Positions 23,705 through 36,056 of a stretch of DNA of 64,000 nucleotides are shown here, piece by piece. How positions within the stretch are numbered: position 1 is the stretch's first letter; every line of letters starts with the position of its first letter. The DNA is taken from assembly GCA_009823505.1 (NCBI GenBank), contig VZQC01010403.1, positions 929,132-993,131 of the forward strand, given 5' to 3'. Under the pieces are notes generated by a model. That model was not told the origin of the DNA. It saw only the letters and a program-made list of their open reading frames with translations, and did not search any database. The position numbers and the translations under genes are program-made. This DNA comes from Rhizomys pruinosus (Eukaryota; Chordata; Mammalia; Rodentia; Spalacidae).

Positions 23705-24694
23705 GTTTTCACACCAAATGAGTATGAAATACATTTTGTTAATTGAAAATGTAATACATGGTGAAGTTTTTTTGTTATTAAAGTTTTTTTCTGTTTAAAG
23801 ATCAGGGTTACTTTGGTGCACAGCATTTATTACTTGGGGAATTTTATAAATCTGGAAATTACTTCTAGTTTTATTGAGTATTTCACATTACAAACCCAGT
23901 CCAGCTCTCAAAGGAGCCAATGTGAGGTATATAGTAACATAGTTTAAGACATTAATCTATTCAGATATGCGAACACCAGCAATTGATGAAATAAGTTCAG
24001 TATTCTTTATCTAAAGTCTTCGTACCTGATTTGTTTTAGATTCAGGGTTTTTCTGCTCAGGTTTCAGAAAGGGCACACTATGTGTACATCATTACTATCA
24101 CTTCAATAAAACATATGGATGTTCACACTAAACCAGCTAAATAATGTAAACAACACCAAAGTCAACATGTACAGATTTTACCTCTGAGTATGTTTGCTCT
24201 GCTTGGGTTTTATCATCTTAATAACTTTACTTCTGGAATTTAGAATTATAGATAAACAACTGCAAATCTTTAATAGTAGAGAACGGTGTGGATAACTGAT
24301 TGGACCACACTAAAAATTAAAAGAAAATCCATTAAAAAATAGAATAAGGAAATGGTCTAAGAAACATAAGACTGTATAATGAAATTTGAATGTGTCCTAA
24401 TATAAGAGTAAGATAGTAGTTTCTTAGAATAGAGTTGGGAATGCATTTTGTGCTCCTTGGGAAGAAGGTTAATGTAACGAATTTAAGGCAGGTGATATAG
24501 CTGTAGTCTGAATATGTGTTAGGAAATATGGTAAAAAGGGTTTTTTAACTTTCAATTCCTTATTAATAATGTCAATATTTTCAGTAGAGAAAACAATCTC
24601 TTCAAGTTAATTTATTCTTTAATTATGACTAAAATGAATGGTGAGGTGTAGAGAAAATATCTTATGTACTATTTATTCTTAAAGTATCAATAAG
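23705..24694. other. Unannotated AT-rich intronic sequence
   Basis: No repeat family or exon recognised over about 1 kb. Confidence 0.4.
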
Positions 24695-24702
24695 AAGACT
24701 GG

Positions 24703-24939
24703 GTAAGAGGGTATGGAGAGATGGCTCAGCAGTTAAGAGCACTGGCTGCTCTAGCAGAGGACTAGGGTTTGCGTCCCAGGATCCACATGGTGGTTAACAA
24801 CCAGTTACAACTCCAGTTCGAGGGGAATCTAATGCTCTCTTCTGACCCCTACAGGCATTGCACAACATGGGTGCACTTAAATACTTGCAGGCAATACACT
24901 CATACACATAAAAGAAAATAAATAAAAAATTTTAAAAAA
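24703..24939 (+). mobile_element. B2 SINE, sense
   Basis: tatggagagatggctcagca, then gttaagagcactggctgctc and a B box cut by a change (gggtttgcgtccc), ending in aataaataaaaaattttaaa. Target-site duplication aagactgg at 24695-24702 and 24940-24947. Confidence 0.93.
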
Positions 24940-25189
24940 AAGACTGGAGAGTTACTGGTATCAGCTCATTTCTTTAGGAAAACAATGAATAAAAATAAGG
25001 CAATCAACTACTGAACTGTATTCTAGAAAAGCAGCAGTGACAGAAGGGCGAGGTCCACCAATACGACTGAACTGTCACATCCATGGTACTCCTAAGAGTA
25101 TACTTTTCTCTTGTACTTATTTTATTACTTGCTGAAATAAAGAACAAATGAAGGAAGAAAAGTTCCTTGATATGCTGAGGTAGTACTTG

Positions 25190-25510
25190 AAGAGAGCCAC
25201 CTATCTGGTGGTTGTTTTATGGTCCAAACTCAAGACCCTTGCTCTCTGGAATTCTATAACTTTGGTCAAAGCCTACAATCCAACTTGGCATGACCTCTCA
25301 GTGCTGCTGTGTGTCTCATGTCTTACCCATGCTTCTGATCACATTCCTTCAGCCGTCTGGGATGTTCTCATTAATTACTTTCTAACACTCCCCATCATAA
25401 CACTGTCTTCAAGACCCGTGTAAGTCCCACTTCATTTGCAAGTCTTTGAATCTGTGTTGCATTGATGAATTCTCAGAGTGAACATCTCCAAGTTCTTTTG
25501 TGGCATTACT
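25190..25510 (-). mobile_element. LINE-2 3' end, antisense
   Basis: gcctacaatccaacttggca, tgacctctcagtgctgctg, cttctgatcacattccttca and gtcttcaagacccgtgtaag follow the reverse complement of the L2 3' region in order. Confidence 0.6.
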
Positions 25511-26285
25511 GTTTTTCTCAACATAGAAAATTCTGTGCAGTGAATCAGAGTAGGAACTGAATTCATTATTTAATAGGGGCATTTGCTGGTCATAGCAACA
25601 GAAGATGAAGAAGAGGCAAAGTTTAAGTCCTATCCTCAAATACCATTTAGCACAAAAGTATGACAGAGCCCCAAACTCTCCTAAGCATCTTGGTCATTGT
25701 TTTAGTTCTAATAACCCCTGAAGAGGGCAGAGTCAGGAGGGATCACTTTCAGTGTGCTTATTTAAGAAAGGCATCCTGGGAGAGGCTAGATTTTGCTCAT
25801 TCATTCAGCAAACGTGTCATCTCTTAGCTGTTAGCTGCTTCCGGTGCTCCAAGACTCCCAGCTTCCTTCATCACAAGACACTCCCCCTGTGAGTCTTCAC
25901 CCCATTTCCCGCTGCATATGCCTGACTTTATGTCCCATCATCCCCTCTTGTGAAGACATCAGTAATACTGGATTATAGCAAACTGTACTGACCTCCTGTT
26001 TACTTGGTTACTACCTTTAAAAGCCCCTTTTCCCAAGAAAAAGTCACAGGTCTGGGTAGGAAGTTAGGACTCCACCATATCTGGGAGGACTGCAAATCAA
26101 CCCATTACAGATGTCCAGATAAGAGACACTGTGATCCTCAGAGGATGCTCACACTGAGATGGGGCACCAGAAAAGGAAGTCACCATTCCAAAGGACAGCC
26201 ATACATCCCCACAGAGGTTGGGATGAGGAGTTGCCTCTGTTGTTACTTTCTAACAAGAACCTTGCCATTTAATTTATTTCTTCAC
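25511..26285. other. Unannotated intronic sequence
   Basis: No repeat family or exon recognised. Confidence 0.4.
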
Positions 26286-26387
26286 AGATATATATATATA
26301 TTCAGATTATATATATATAATCAAGATATATATATATCTTGATTCTAGATTATATATATATATAATATATATATTCTAGAATCAAGA
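26286..26387. repeat. (AT)n tract with nested perfect inverted repeats
   Basis: aatcaaga/tcttgatt arms (26319-26344) enclose an AT core. The 13-bp arms tcttgattctaga (26337-26349) and tctagaatcaaga (26375-26387) enclose a second AT core. Confidence 0.9.
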
Positions 26388-26389
26388 AC

Positions 26390-28270
<1,881 letters not shown>

Positions 28271-28274
28271 GTAG

Positions 28275-28620
28275 CAGTAGGTCTTGACAGAAAACTTGGA
28301 GGGATTTAGAGTCACCATGTCCGTGAGGGATTTTCCAGATTAGGTTAAGTGAGGTGGGAAGACCCACCGTGCATGTGGGCGGAGCTGTTCCATGGGCTGG
28401 GGTCCTAGACTGAGTGAAAAGGTGAAGGCTCCGTGCAGCAAAGTTCATCACTCTCAGCCTCCTGACTGTGGAGGCAATCTGACCACCCACCTCCCGCTCC
28501 TGCAGCCATGCCTTCCCCATCGTGCGGACTACAGCTGAAGTGTGAGCCAAAATACACCCCTCCCTCCTTAAATTGCTCTTGTCAGATATTTTGTCACAGT
28601 GACACATAATACACACGTAG
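28275..28620 (+). mobile_element. Unassigned interspersed repeat, most complete copy
   Basis: ggagggatttagagtcacca, gtgaggtgggaagacccacc, ccatgggctggggtcctaga, then gaactac-like centre and a closing tattttgtcacagtgacaca. Same family as 10505 and 22405. A 163-codon antisense frame across it is a by-product. Confidence 0.6.
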
Positions 28621-29015
28621 ACTCTAAACAAAGTCAACTCGGAAGCAGAGAATAAAAACACTGGTTACCAGAGACCGAGGGTGAAGTGGAGAAACCAGGA
28701 GAAAAAAACTATAATTAGTGGAGTGGCAAGTGTTCAAGTGAGTTACAGGCAGGCTGAGGTCATGTTTCTCTCTTGAGCCCTGCTGCAGGAAGCCCACAGG
28801 ACATGTTAACAGCATGCTTGGGCTTCAGGGGACAATGACCAGGAGTCTGTCAGTATGAAGATGGATCTAGAGTGAAGTGTTTGGCCTCTTTCTTTTTATT
28901 CATGCCATGCCACACTGCAAGCACAAAGGTTTCATAGGTGTGCCAAATGATGTCGTATTGATATTTGGTATTTTTCTGCACTGCTGAGTAAATTAGAGAA
29001 TTTTTATGTTATTTT
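28621..29015. other. Unannotated intronic sequence
   Basis: No repeat family or exon recognised. Confidence 0.4.
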
Positions 29016-29021
<6 letters not shown>

Positions 29022-29066
<45 letters not shown>

Positions 29067-29236
29067 CTGGATGTGTGGCACATGAGTGCTGGTGCCTGGG
29101 GTACCAGAAAGTGTATCAAATCTTTTGGAGCTGGAGTTACAGGTGGTTATGAGATATCCTATGTGGGTGCTGGGAACCAAACCTGGGTCCTCTGCAAGTT
29201 CAGCTCTTAACTGTAAAGCCATCTCTCTAGCCCCTG
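29022..29236 (-). mobile_element. Old B2/B3 SINE with (TG)n
   Basis: About 20 TG units (29022-29062), then agctggagttacaggtggtt, gggtgctgggaaccaaacct and the head reverse complement gccatctctctagcccc. Confidence 0.85.
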
Positions 29237-29555
29237 AACCACTGTTTTAAAAATAATGAATGTAAAAATTACAGCTAATTATCAGTCTGAGGAGATTAGT
29301 ACACTTTTTCTTTTCTTTGGTCCTAACATTTGCTTAGAGTCTCTGATAGAAATGTCTGAAGTTCTATCCAGCTTATTATATTTGACTTATATACTATATC
29401 CTTTAAATAAATTATTTTAAAAATAATTTATTATTTTTAATGTCCTTAATGTCATGTCCAACATAAAATATATGTTCCAGTAAGTTTGCTATTACATTAA
29501 CCTAGCTAGGAGAGAAAATGAGTAAGGGGAGCATTATTGTGTGATATAAGGCAAG
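29237..29555. other. Unannotated intronic sequence
   Basis: AT-rich, nothing recognised. Confidence 0.4.
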
Positions 29556-29557
29556 TG

Positions 29558-29597
29558 CATATATATATATATATATATATATGTATGCATATATATA

Positions 29598-29634
<37 letters not shown>

Positions 29635-29635
29635 G
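29558..29635 (+). repeat. (TA)n with a TG interruption
   Basis: Two TA blocks separated by gtatgcat and gtgtgtgtg. Confidence 0.95.
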
Positions 29636-29639
29636 GGGA

Positions 29640-29883
29640 AGGGTTTGAGAAGGGTTTGAGACAGGGTTTCCCTCTAGCCCCAGGTGTCCTGGAACTCACT
29701 ATGTAGGCCAGACTGGCCTTGAACTCACAGAGATCTGCCTGCCTCTGCCTCTCGAGTAATGGGATTAAAGGTGTTTGTTTGTTTGTCTTTTGGTCTTTTT
29801 GAAACAAGGTTTCCCTGTAGGTCCAGCTTTCCTGGACCTCACTATGTAGACCAGGTTGGCCTTGAACTCACAAATATCCATAT
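29640..29883 (-). mobile_element. Two adjacent antisense B1 SINEs
   Basis: The first, 29640-29776, has tgagacagggtttccctcta and ends at ggattaaaggtgtt. The second, 29777-29883, starts with a GTTT-rich tail, repeats ccctgtaggtccagctttcc and is cut off after cttgaactcac. Neither has the full set of ends. Confidence 0.85.
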
Positions 29884-30507
29884 AGGCACTTCTTCTAATA
29901 GGTGATTGTCTACTATTTCCTTCTACTTTCCAATGTCACAAATTCTTTAGAGCTCAGACTTAACAATTTTTCATTTCAAGAGACAATCTTTGTTTAGAAT
30001 TCTGTTTTCCTTTGAATGTACCATAAGCAGAAATCATTTTGATCCAGACTATCAAGACATACATATGTTTTGTTTTGCTTGTTGTTTTTTATATTTTGAC
30101 TTGACAAGTCTGGGAATTGTCCCAGTAGATGGCTGGTAGCCAATACTGACATCTGATTGATGATGAAAAGGTCTAGCTTTCCTCTGCTCACATTGAGGAG
30201 ATGGGTAAATCTTTGTTCAAAATGGGGTGCTCTTTTTTCAATGAGGCATACCTTCCATTCTTGCATTTGATTTTCTATATGGGAGAGAGACTTATTACAG
30301 CGTGCCTTTCAGAAATATCTGCATTTGTCCTAGCCAGAGAGAGTGCAGGGATTGCTTCAATGCTCAATGGAACTGCTGACCTCACTTCTGCCTCTTCCTC
30401 CTTCCAACTTCACTTACAGGATGCAGTCAAAGCTACATACCCACTTCCATTAGTATCCAGGTCAATAACTAATACTGACTGAGGATTTGAGGAGTTTGTG
30501 CCAGATG
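29884..30507. other. Unannotated intronic sequence
   Basis: No repeat family or exon recognised. Confidence 0.4.
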
Positions 30508-30518
30508 CAGAGTCTATT

Positions 30519-30684
30519 CTATTTTTTTATTTTTATTTTTTGGTCTTTTTGAGACGGGGTCTCCCTTTAGTCCCAGCTGGCCTGGAGCTCACTATGTAGA
30601 CCAGGTGGGCCTTGAACTCACAGAGGTCCACCTGCCTCTGCCTCCCGAGTGCTGGGATTAAAGGCTTGCCCACCACGCCGGGTA
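30519..30684 (-). mobile_element. B1 SINE, antisense, nearly full length
   Basis: tttttgagacggggtctccc ... gagtgctgggattaaaggc ... caccacgccggg. Target-site duplication cagagWctatt at 30508-30518 and 30685-30695 with one mismatch. Confidence 0.92.
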
Positions 30685-30699
30685 CAGAGACTATTTTAG

Positions 30700-32660
30700 G
30701 TTGTGTCATTTAATTCTTTTTTGTCTAAACTTAATGGAATTTTTGTGTATTTCACACATAACATCTCAATCAGTCTTAATCACCTTTATACCCCCTTCTC
30801 CCCTGGCCCCTCCCATAGGCCTCACCCCACTGGAATTCATACATTCTGTCATTGTGTTAAGGCCTATTGTGCCAAATTAATTTCCCTGGGCATTTCTCAG
30901 TGCAAGTTCATCCAATGATGCTCCAGTCAGCGTATCCAGAGTCCTTCACTTTAAAACCAGCTCTTTCTCACCCAACAGTAATCAGCTGCCAGTATTTCTT
31001 CAGCTAAGGTTGGGGTCTGCTGCCCATTTCCCCAGTTCCATGCTGAGTTTTTGTCTGGCTGGGTTTGCATGGGTCTTGTGCATGCTGACACAATTGCTGT
31101 AGGTCCATATGAGCAGGGTCCCAGGAGCTTGTAGGATTTTATTTCCATATGGTCATGCATCATCTCCTTGGCTCTTACGACCTTTCCACCTCTCTTCTTG
31201 CACTGGTTCCTGAGATGTGGTTGACTGAAGCTTAACACAGGAGTCCTATCCACGGCTCCATACTCTGGGTTGACATCTATGGTCATTTAGGAACTAGGAA
31301 TACTTGAGTTCAGGCTCTTGTAGCTTTCATAGTTTGCATTGAAATGTCAGCTGTAATGCTGATGGGTTTTCTTTTATATGTGACTTGTTTGTCTTTTGCA
31401 GCTTTCAGTAGTTTCTTTGTTCTGACATTTAGTGTTTTTACTATTATATGACATGGGGAGTTTCTTTTCTGGTCCTATCTATATGATGTTCTATGCGCTT
31501 CTCATATTTGTATGGGTATGTCTTTCCTTAATTTGGGAAAATTTTCTTCTACATTCCTGTTGAAGATCTGGTTAATACCATTTTTTCTGAGATTCTTTAC
31601 CTTCCTCTATGCCTGTGATGTGTAAGTTTGGTCTTTTCATGGTCTTCCTCATTTCCTGCATATTCCATTCTTGTTTTGTTTTTTCTTTTAATTTTCATAG
31701 TCTTTGCTTTAGTGGTCCAATTCTTCAACTTTATTGTCTGGTCTTGAAATTCTGCTTTCTATTTCATTCATTCTATTGCTGAAGCTTTCTCCTGTCATTT
31801 CCAGTTGGCTTATTGAGTGTTTCACTTCTTCATTTCAGTCTGAGTTTTCTTCAATATTTCTATCTCTTTTGTAAATTCAGCCAGAAGTTTATCCTTATCT
31901 TCTTTTAGTTCTTTGACATGTTAGTTTGCGTGATCATGTTTATGATTGTTCTTTTAAATTCTATGTCCTGGGTTATCTCTAGGGGGTCCTCTTTGTCAAA
32001 CTCTTCAATAGGACTGGTAGTGTTTAGTGGAGACATATTATTTGGGTTTTCCATATTATTTTTTTTTCATTGTGATTTTGGCATGTGAATTTCTTCTGTT
32101 GTTTGTGATTTGGGTATGAAACTCACATATCCATTTGTTGAGTTGAATACTGATTTTGCCTGTATTCTTGATGCATCTTGGTTGTTAGCTTATTAGGTAT
32201 GAAAGGTTGGTTGGTCTAGGCTTCAGGTTCTCTTTTGATTTTTTTATTGGAGGGAACAGCTGGTTCTCATCCAGGTAGTCAGGCACTCCTATAGAGGTCC
32301 AAGTCAAGATTCAAGCAGATATTCTCAGGCTTCCTTCTAAGTTCTTGGCCCCTACTAGCCAGCAGTACCAGCACAATTTGGGAGGATTGCTAGGTGGAGG
32401 CTTGATTCAGGTGCTCTTGGGAAGTCTACAAAGGTCTGGGCCCCTAGTAAAATGCAGGGGGTTTAGCTGCGCAGCAATGGGAGGGGTCTCAGATGATCTC
32501 AGGGTCCGGGGATGAGCATAAGGCAATTTGGGAAGCTTACTACCATTCAGAGGCTGGATTCAGGCACTCTCAGGAAGGCTTGTAATGTCCAGATCTGTGC
32601 CCAAGGAGTCTAGTCCTAGAGCAGTGGGAGGGCCTTCTCATTTGATTCTTAAGGAAGATC
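30700..32660 (-). mobile_element. L1 LINE with 5' monomers, ORF1 and 3' UTR but no ORF2
   Basis: Read on the minus strand: 5' UTR-like monomers (about 32660-32200, sharing caggcactct and gcaatttggga words about 150 bp apart); an ORF1 remnant (about 32080-31290) with the coiled-coil region and the conserved C-terminal stretch LLKAAKDKQVTYKRKPISI followed by ADIS; then an L1 3' UTR (about 31290-30700) whose ccatgctgagtttttgtctg part aligns with the 3' UTR at 53750. ORF2, about 3.8 kb in a full element, is missing. Many stops; not active. Confidence 0.65.
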
Positions 32661-32792
32661 AAGGATAGGCTTTATTATTTATTATACCTTTGCAAGGATG
32701 TTGGGCAGTTTGCCTGGATTTACACAGCTGGCAAATAGCTAAGTATTTGAATTCATACTTTTTGCTATTGACTATTCTTATTGTATCATTTT

Positions 32793-33014
32793 ATACATTA
32801 TTTTTTGAGACAGGTCTCACGTAGTCCAGGCTGGCCACAAACTTGCTATATAGTCAAGAATCACCAGTTCTGATTGTTCTGCTTCCTCCTCCCAAGTGCT
32901 GGAGTTATGTGTACAAACACCACTGTGCCTAGATTTACATAGTGCTGGAGATTGGACCCAGAACTTTGTGCATGGAGGCAAGCAGTCTACCAACCAAGAT
33001 GCATTCATAGCCCC
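32793..33014 (-). mobile_element. B4 SINE, antisense
   Basis: B1 reverse complement (ttttttgagacaggtctcac, then gtagtccaggctggccac) joined to an ID-like head (ttggacccagaactttgtgc, gcaagcagtctaccaacc). Confidence 0.8.
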
Positions 33015-34100
33015 TAATTTTATATACTGTACTGTACTGGATTTATTGATGGGATGCACTAATGATGTCCTAAATAAATGAACAAGGGCTACATTCAAAG
33101 TTTGTGAGTTGGTATGGCTCCCAAGGAAGAATGCGGCAAGGAGATATTTCCGTACTCTGGGCCAGGCTGTGTTTCCTAGTGTGGATGTGTGCTCATGGCA
33201 GTGGTTTTTCCTCTGCCTCCTTCTGTTGAGATAATTGTTCTCTCCCACATCCTTGTAAAGTTCAATGGTGGGAACACCTCCCAAGTTCTGTGCTAACTAA
33301 CAACCAAGAGTCTCAAGTACACTGCTGAAACTGCATAATTCTTTTGCTATTATTTTCTATTATTACTTCAAAGAATAGTGGGGGCAAGGTACATAAAATG
33401 TTAATAACCAATACATCTCACCCAAATGGTACCCTGGGGATTTGATACATACCAGTTGAAACCTCTGAGGAACTATTACATATTTTGAATTTTCCCCCTC
33501 AGCTCATTAGTTACTGCTGATGGTACCTTCTTTAGCTTGTATTTCTTTGTAATCTTTCTGTGTTGCTTTCACTCCCTCTCACCACAGGTCCAGAGAAGCA
33601 ATTAACATGGAAACACACATAGAGAAGTAGTGGGTGGGAGAGGGATGAATCAATAGGACCCTGGCTTGCTGCCTTGGAAACCTGGGCCTTTCCCTGGGGG
33701 AACTCAGGAGGCCGCTCCCCTCCTGTCTTCACATCACTTGGTATCTTCACCTGCTACTCAGAGATCATGTTCATATGCAAACCACCCATCCTTTTCAGCC
33801 ATTACTGGTAAAGAAATAAAATGATGACATTGTCAGAGACTCTCCTCAGGGTGTTTCAGCCCCAGGAAATTTGCAGTCCCAGCTGGGGCTTTAAGGATAT
33901 GTCACTATACAACATTGAATTACACACTGCATAGCAGTGTGAGGAATGTTAAGTTGCTGCTGGACAGATAGCATCAGCCTAGTTGCCTTTATTAAAGGCT
34001 ATTTGGGTGGTTTGAATGGAAGGTCACAACGAAGTAAGAGGGGTGTCTAATTTCACCAAAGACTTAGGAGTTAATTGCCCAGTCTCAGTCCCTGAGACAG

Positions 34101-34225
34101 CTGTCCCTTCCTTAAGAATGAGAAGGAAAAGAAGAAAGAAGCAAAAGAATAAAGAGAAGAGGGATGAGGAGGAAGTAAAGGGAAGAAGAAATAAGAATAA
34201 AGAAGAGAGAGGATGGGGAAGGTAG
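34101..34225 (+). repeat. GA/AAG-rich low-complexity tract
   Basis: Purine-rich words (gaagaaagaag, gaggaggaag); produces a spurious Lys/Arg/Glu-rich frame. Confidence 0.85.
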
Positions 34226-35564
34226 GATAACAACCATTACATCATCTCACAAGATTGCAAGGGACACTATGAATTAGATGTTACATTCAATTTTTGTTTC
34301 CTTTAACTCTAGATTGATAAAGAATTATCAGTTATTTATTATTCTTACTATTACTGCTGTTATTATTATTGTACAGACAAGGTCATACATCCTGACCCTT
34401 CTCTACCTGGCAGCATCTTTTCATACACCCTTATAATCTGTGGTCACTAAAGCTTCATACGCTAAATATGGGGAACAGGTGTGTCATCTGTTCAGTCTTC
34501 TCCTTCATCATAGTCATTACTTCTCCACCTCAGCCCATTACTCCTCCCCCTGCTTCTGGCATGACACTGAACCCCAGGCTAGGGAAAGTGCTACAATTGG
34601 AAGTGACAGAAATATTTCTAGAGGGCTCAGCATGTATGGATCTCCCAAGAACCTGTGACTTACAGCACCACCCCACCCACTCATCGCACATTCTGACATG
34701 TGCACTTCAGTGTGAGAATGAGACTATGCTGAGCAGCCATGGATTTCTCTCCTATTTGTTCATGGTTTGATGAGCAGCCGAGATTATTTTCTGAAGGGCT
34801 ATTATCTTCCTGAAGACTGATCTGAGCGTTGTGGCAGGAATGCCAAGGTCCGCAACTGCTTTGTTCTAACAAGATCATACATGAGCTTGCTTAAAGTTTG
34901 CCATGTATTATAAGGGAAGGAAATGAAATGAAAAACTACAAAATCAGCATCATTTGCTGAGAAAGCTACCAGAAATTCCATTCGCATTACTTTTTTATTT
35001 CCCAGAGAATCCAGTAGTTTGGCTTAATCCCATCAATTTTATTGAGTAAAATAGCACAGCTGATCTACATATGTGTAAGGATATTATTTTAAAACTCTGC
35101 TCCCCTGTTCTTTCTTGGCCCTATGCAAGAATATATTCCTGGGATTCATTAATCACTTGGTGTTTCTTATTTGTACATGTATGATTGAATTGAGTCTCTA
35201 TTTTATAAATTTTTCTACCTTGGTGTTATAATTCTGTATTCGCTTCAAGCTAGATAGTCTTGTTTTGCTACTTGGAGGATATGAAAGGAACAAACTGAAA
35301 AGAAACTCCTCCACTGATCTGTTGATTGAAAAAAAATGATCACAGCACCTATGGTAGGCAGTGATGTTTAGACTGTGAGTTGGCTTTATTCACACTCATA
35401 TTGAACATTACAGGGAGTTTACGATCACCTCATCATCCTATGACTGACTTCCTCAACATTTGATGAGTTCTTGAGCCAAATGATATCCAAGGGCACAAAA
35501 TGTAAATAAAGTAAATGTCAAGATAAACACCACCAAGGGCTCCTGTGTGTCAATCAAATAAATA

Positions 35565-36056
35565 GCAATTGACTTTATTGCAAAGAAACATTTCCCTTTA
35601 TTTCAAATATAGTTTTATCTAAATATGCTTGTTTTTTCCCCCATAATGAATCTCAATTCACAGCAAAATGACTAATGATTTAAGATATTGCCAGAGGAAG
35701 GAAGTGAAATATGTGGTGGGAGCATCGCCATCCCATAATTCCAGCGTGATCATAAGCATTTCCATGGAACAGACAGAAGGTTGCTTATAAATGAACTCCG
35801 TTATCCCACTTCTGAGAATCTTCCAATCTTTTAATCATTGGTCAGCCTTTCTGTTGAGGGGAATTAAGCATTTCTTTTATGTCTAACTTTTATTAGAAAA
35901 AAATTCTAAGTACATGTCTAGATAGCATTTCAGGTAATTCAGCCTTTTTGACCATAATATTTTAAAGTAAATCTACAAAAATCTGGCCCCAGAATGTATG
36001 TCTTCATGTTTCACTTCCTTCTTTCTTATTTCTGGCAATTGACTTTATTGCAAAGA
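35565..36056 (+). repeat. 22-nt exact direct repeat, 470 bp apart
   Basis: gcaattgactttattgcaaa plus GA occurs at 35565-35586 and 36035-36056. Each copy has a small gcaat/attgc inverted repeat. Confidence 0.9.

Noticed and set aside
32817..33284. 155-codon minus-strand frame
   Set aside because: Its C-terminal part is a B4 SINE and the rest has no familiar motif.
34256..34330. MIR remnant
   Set aside because: Only a vague match to the MIR core; below what I would call by eye.
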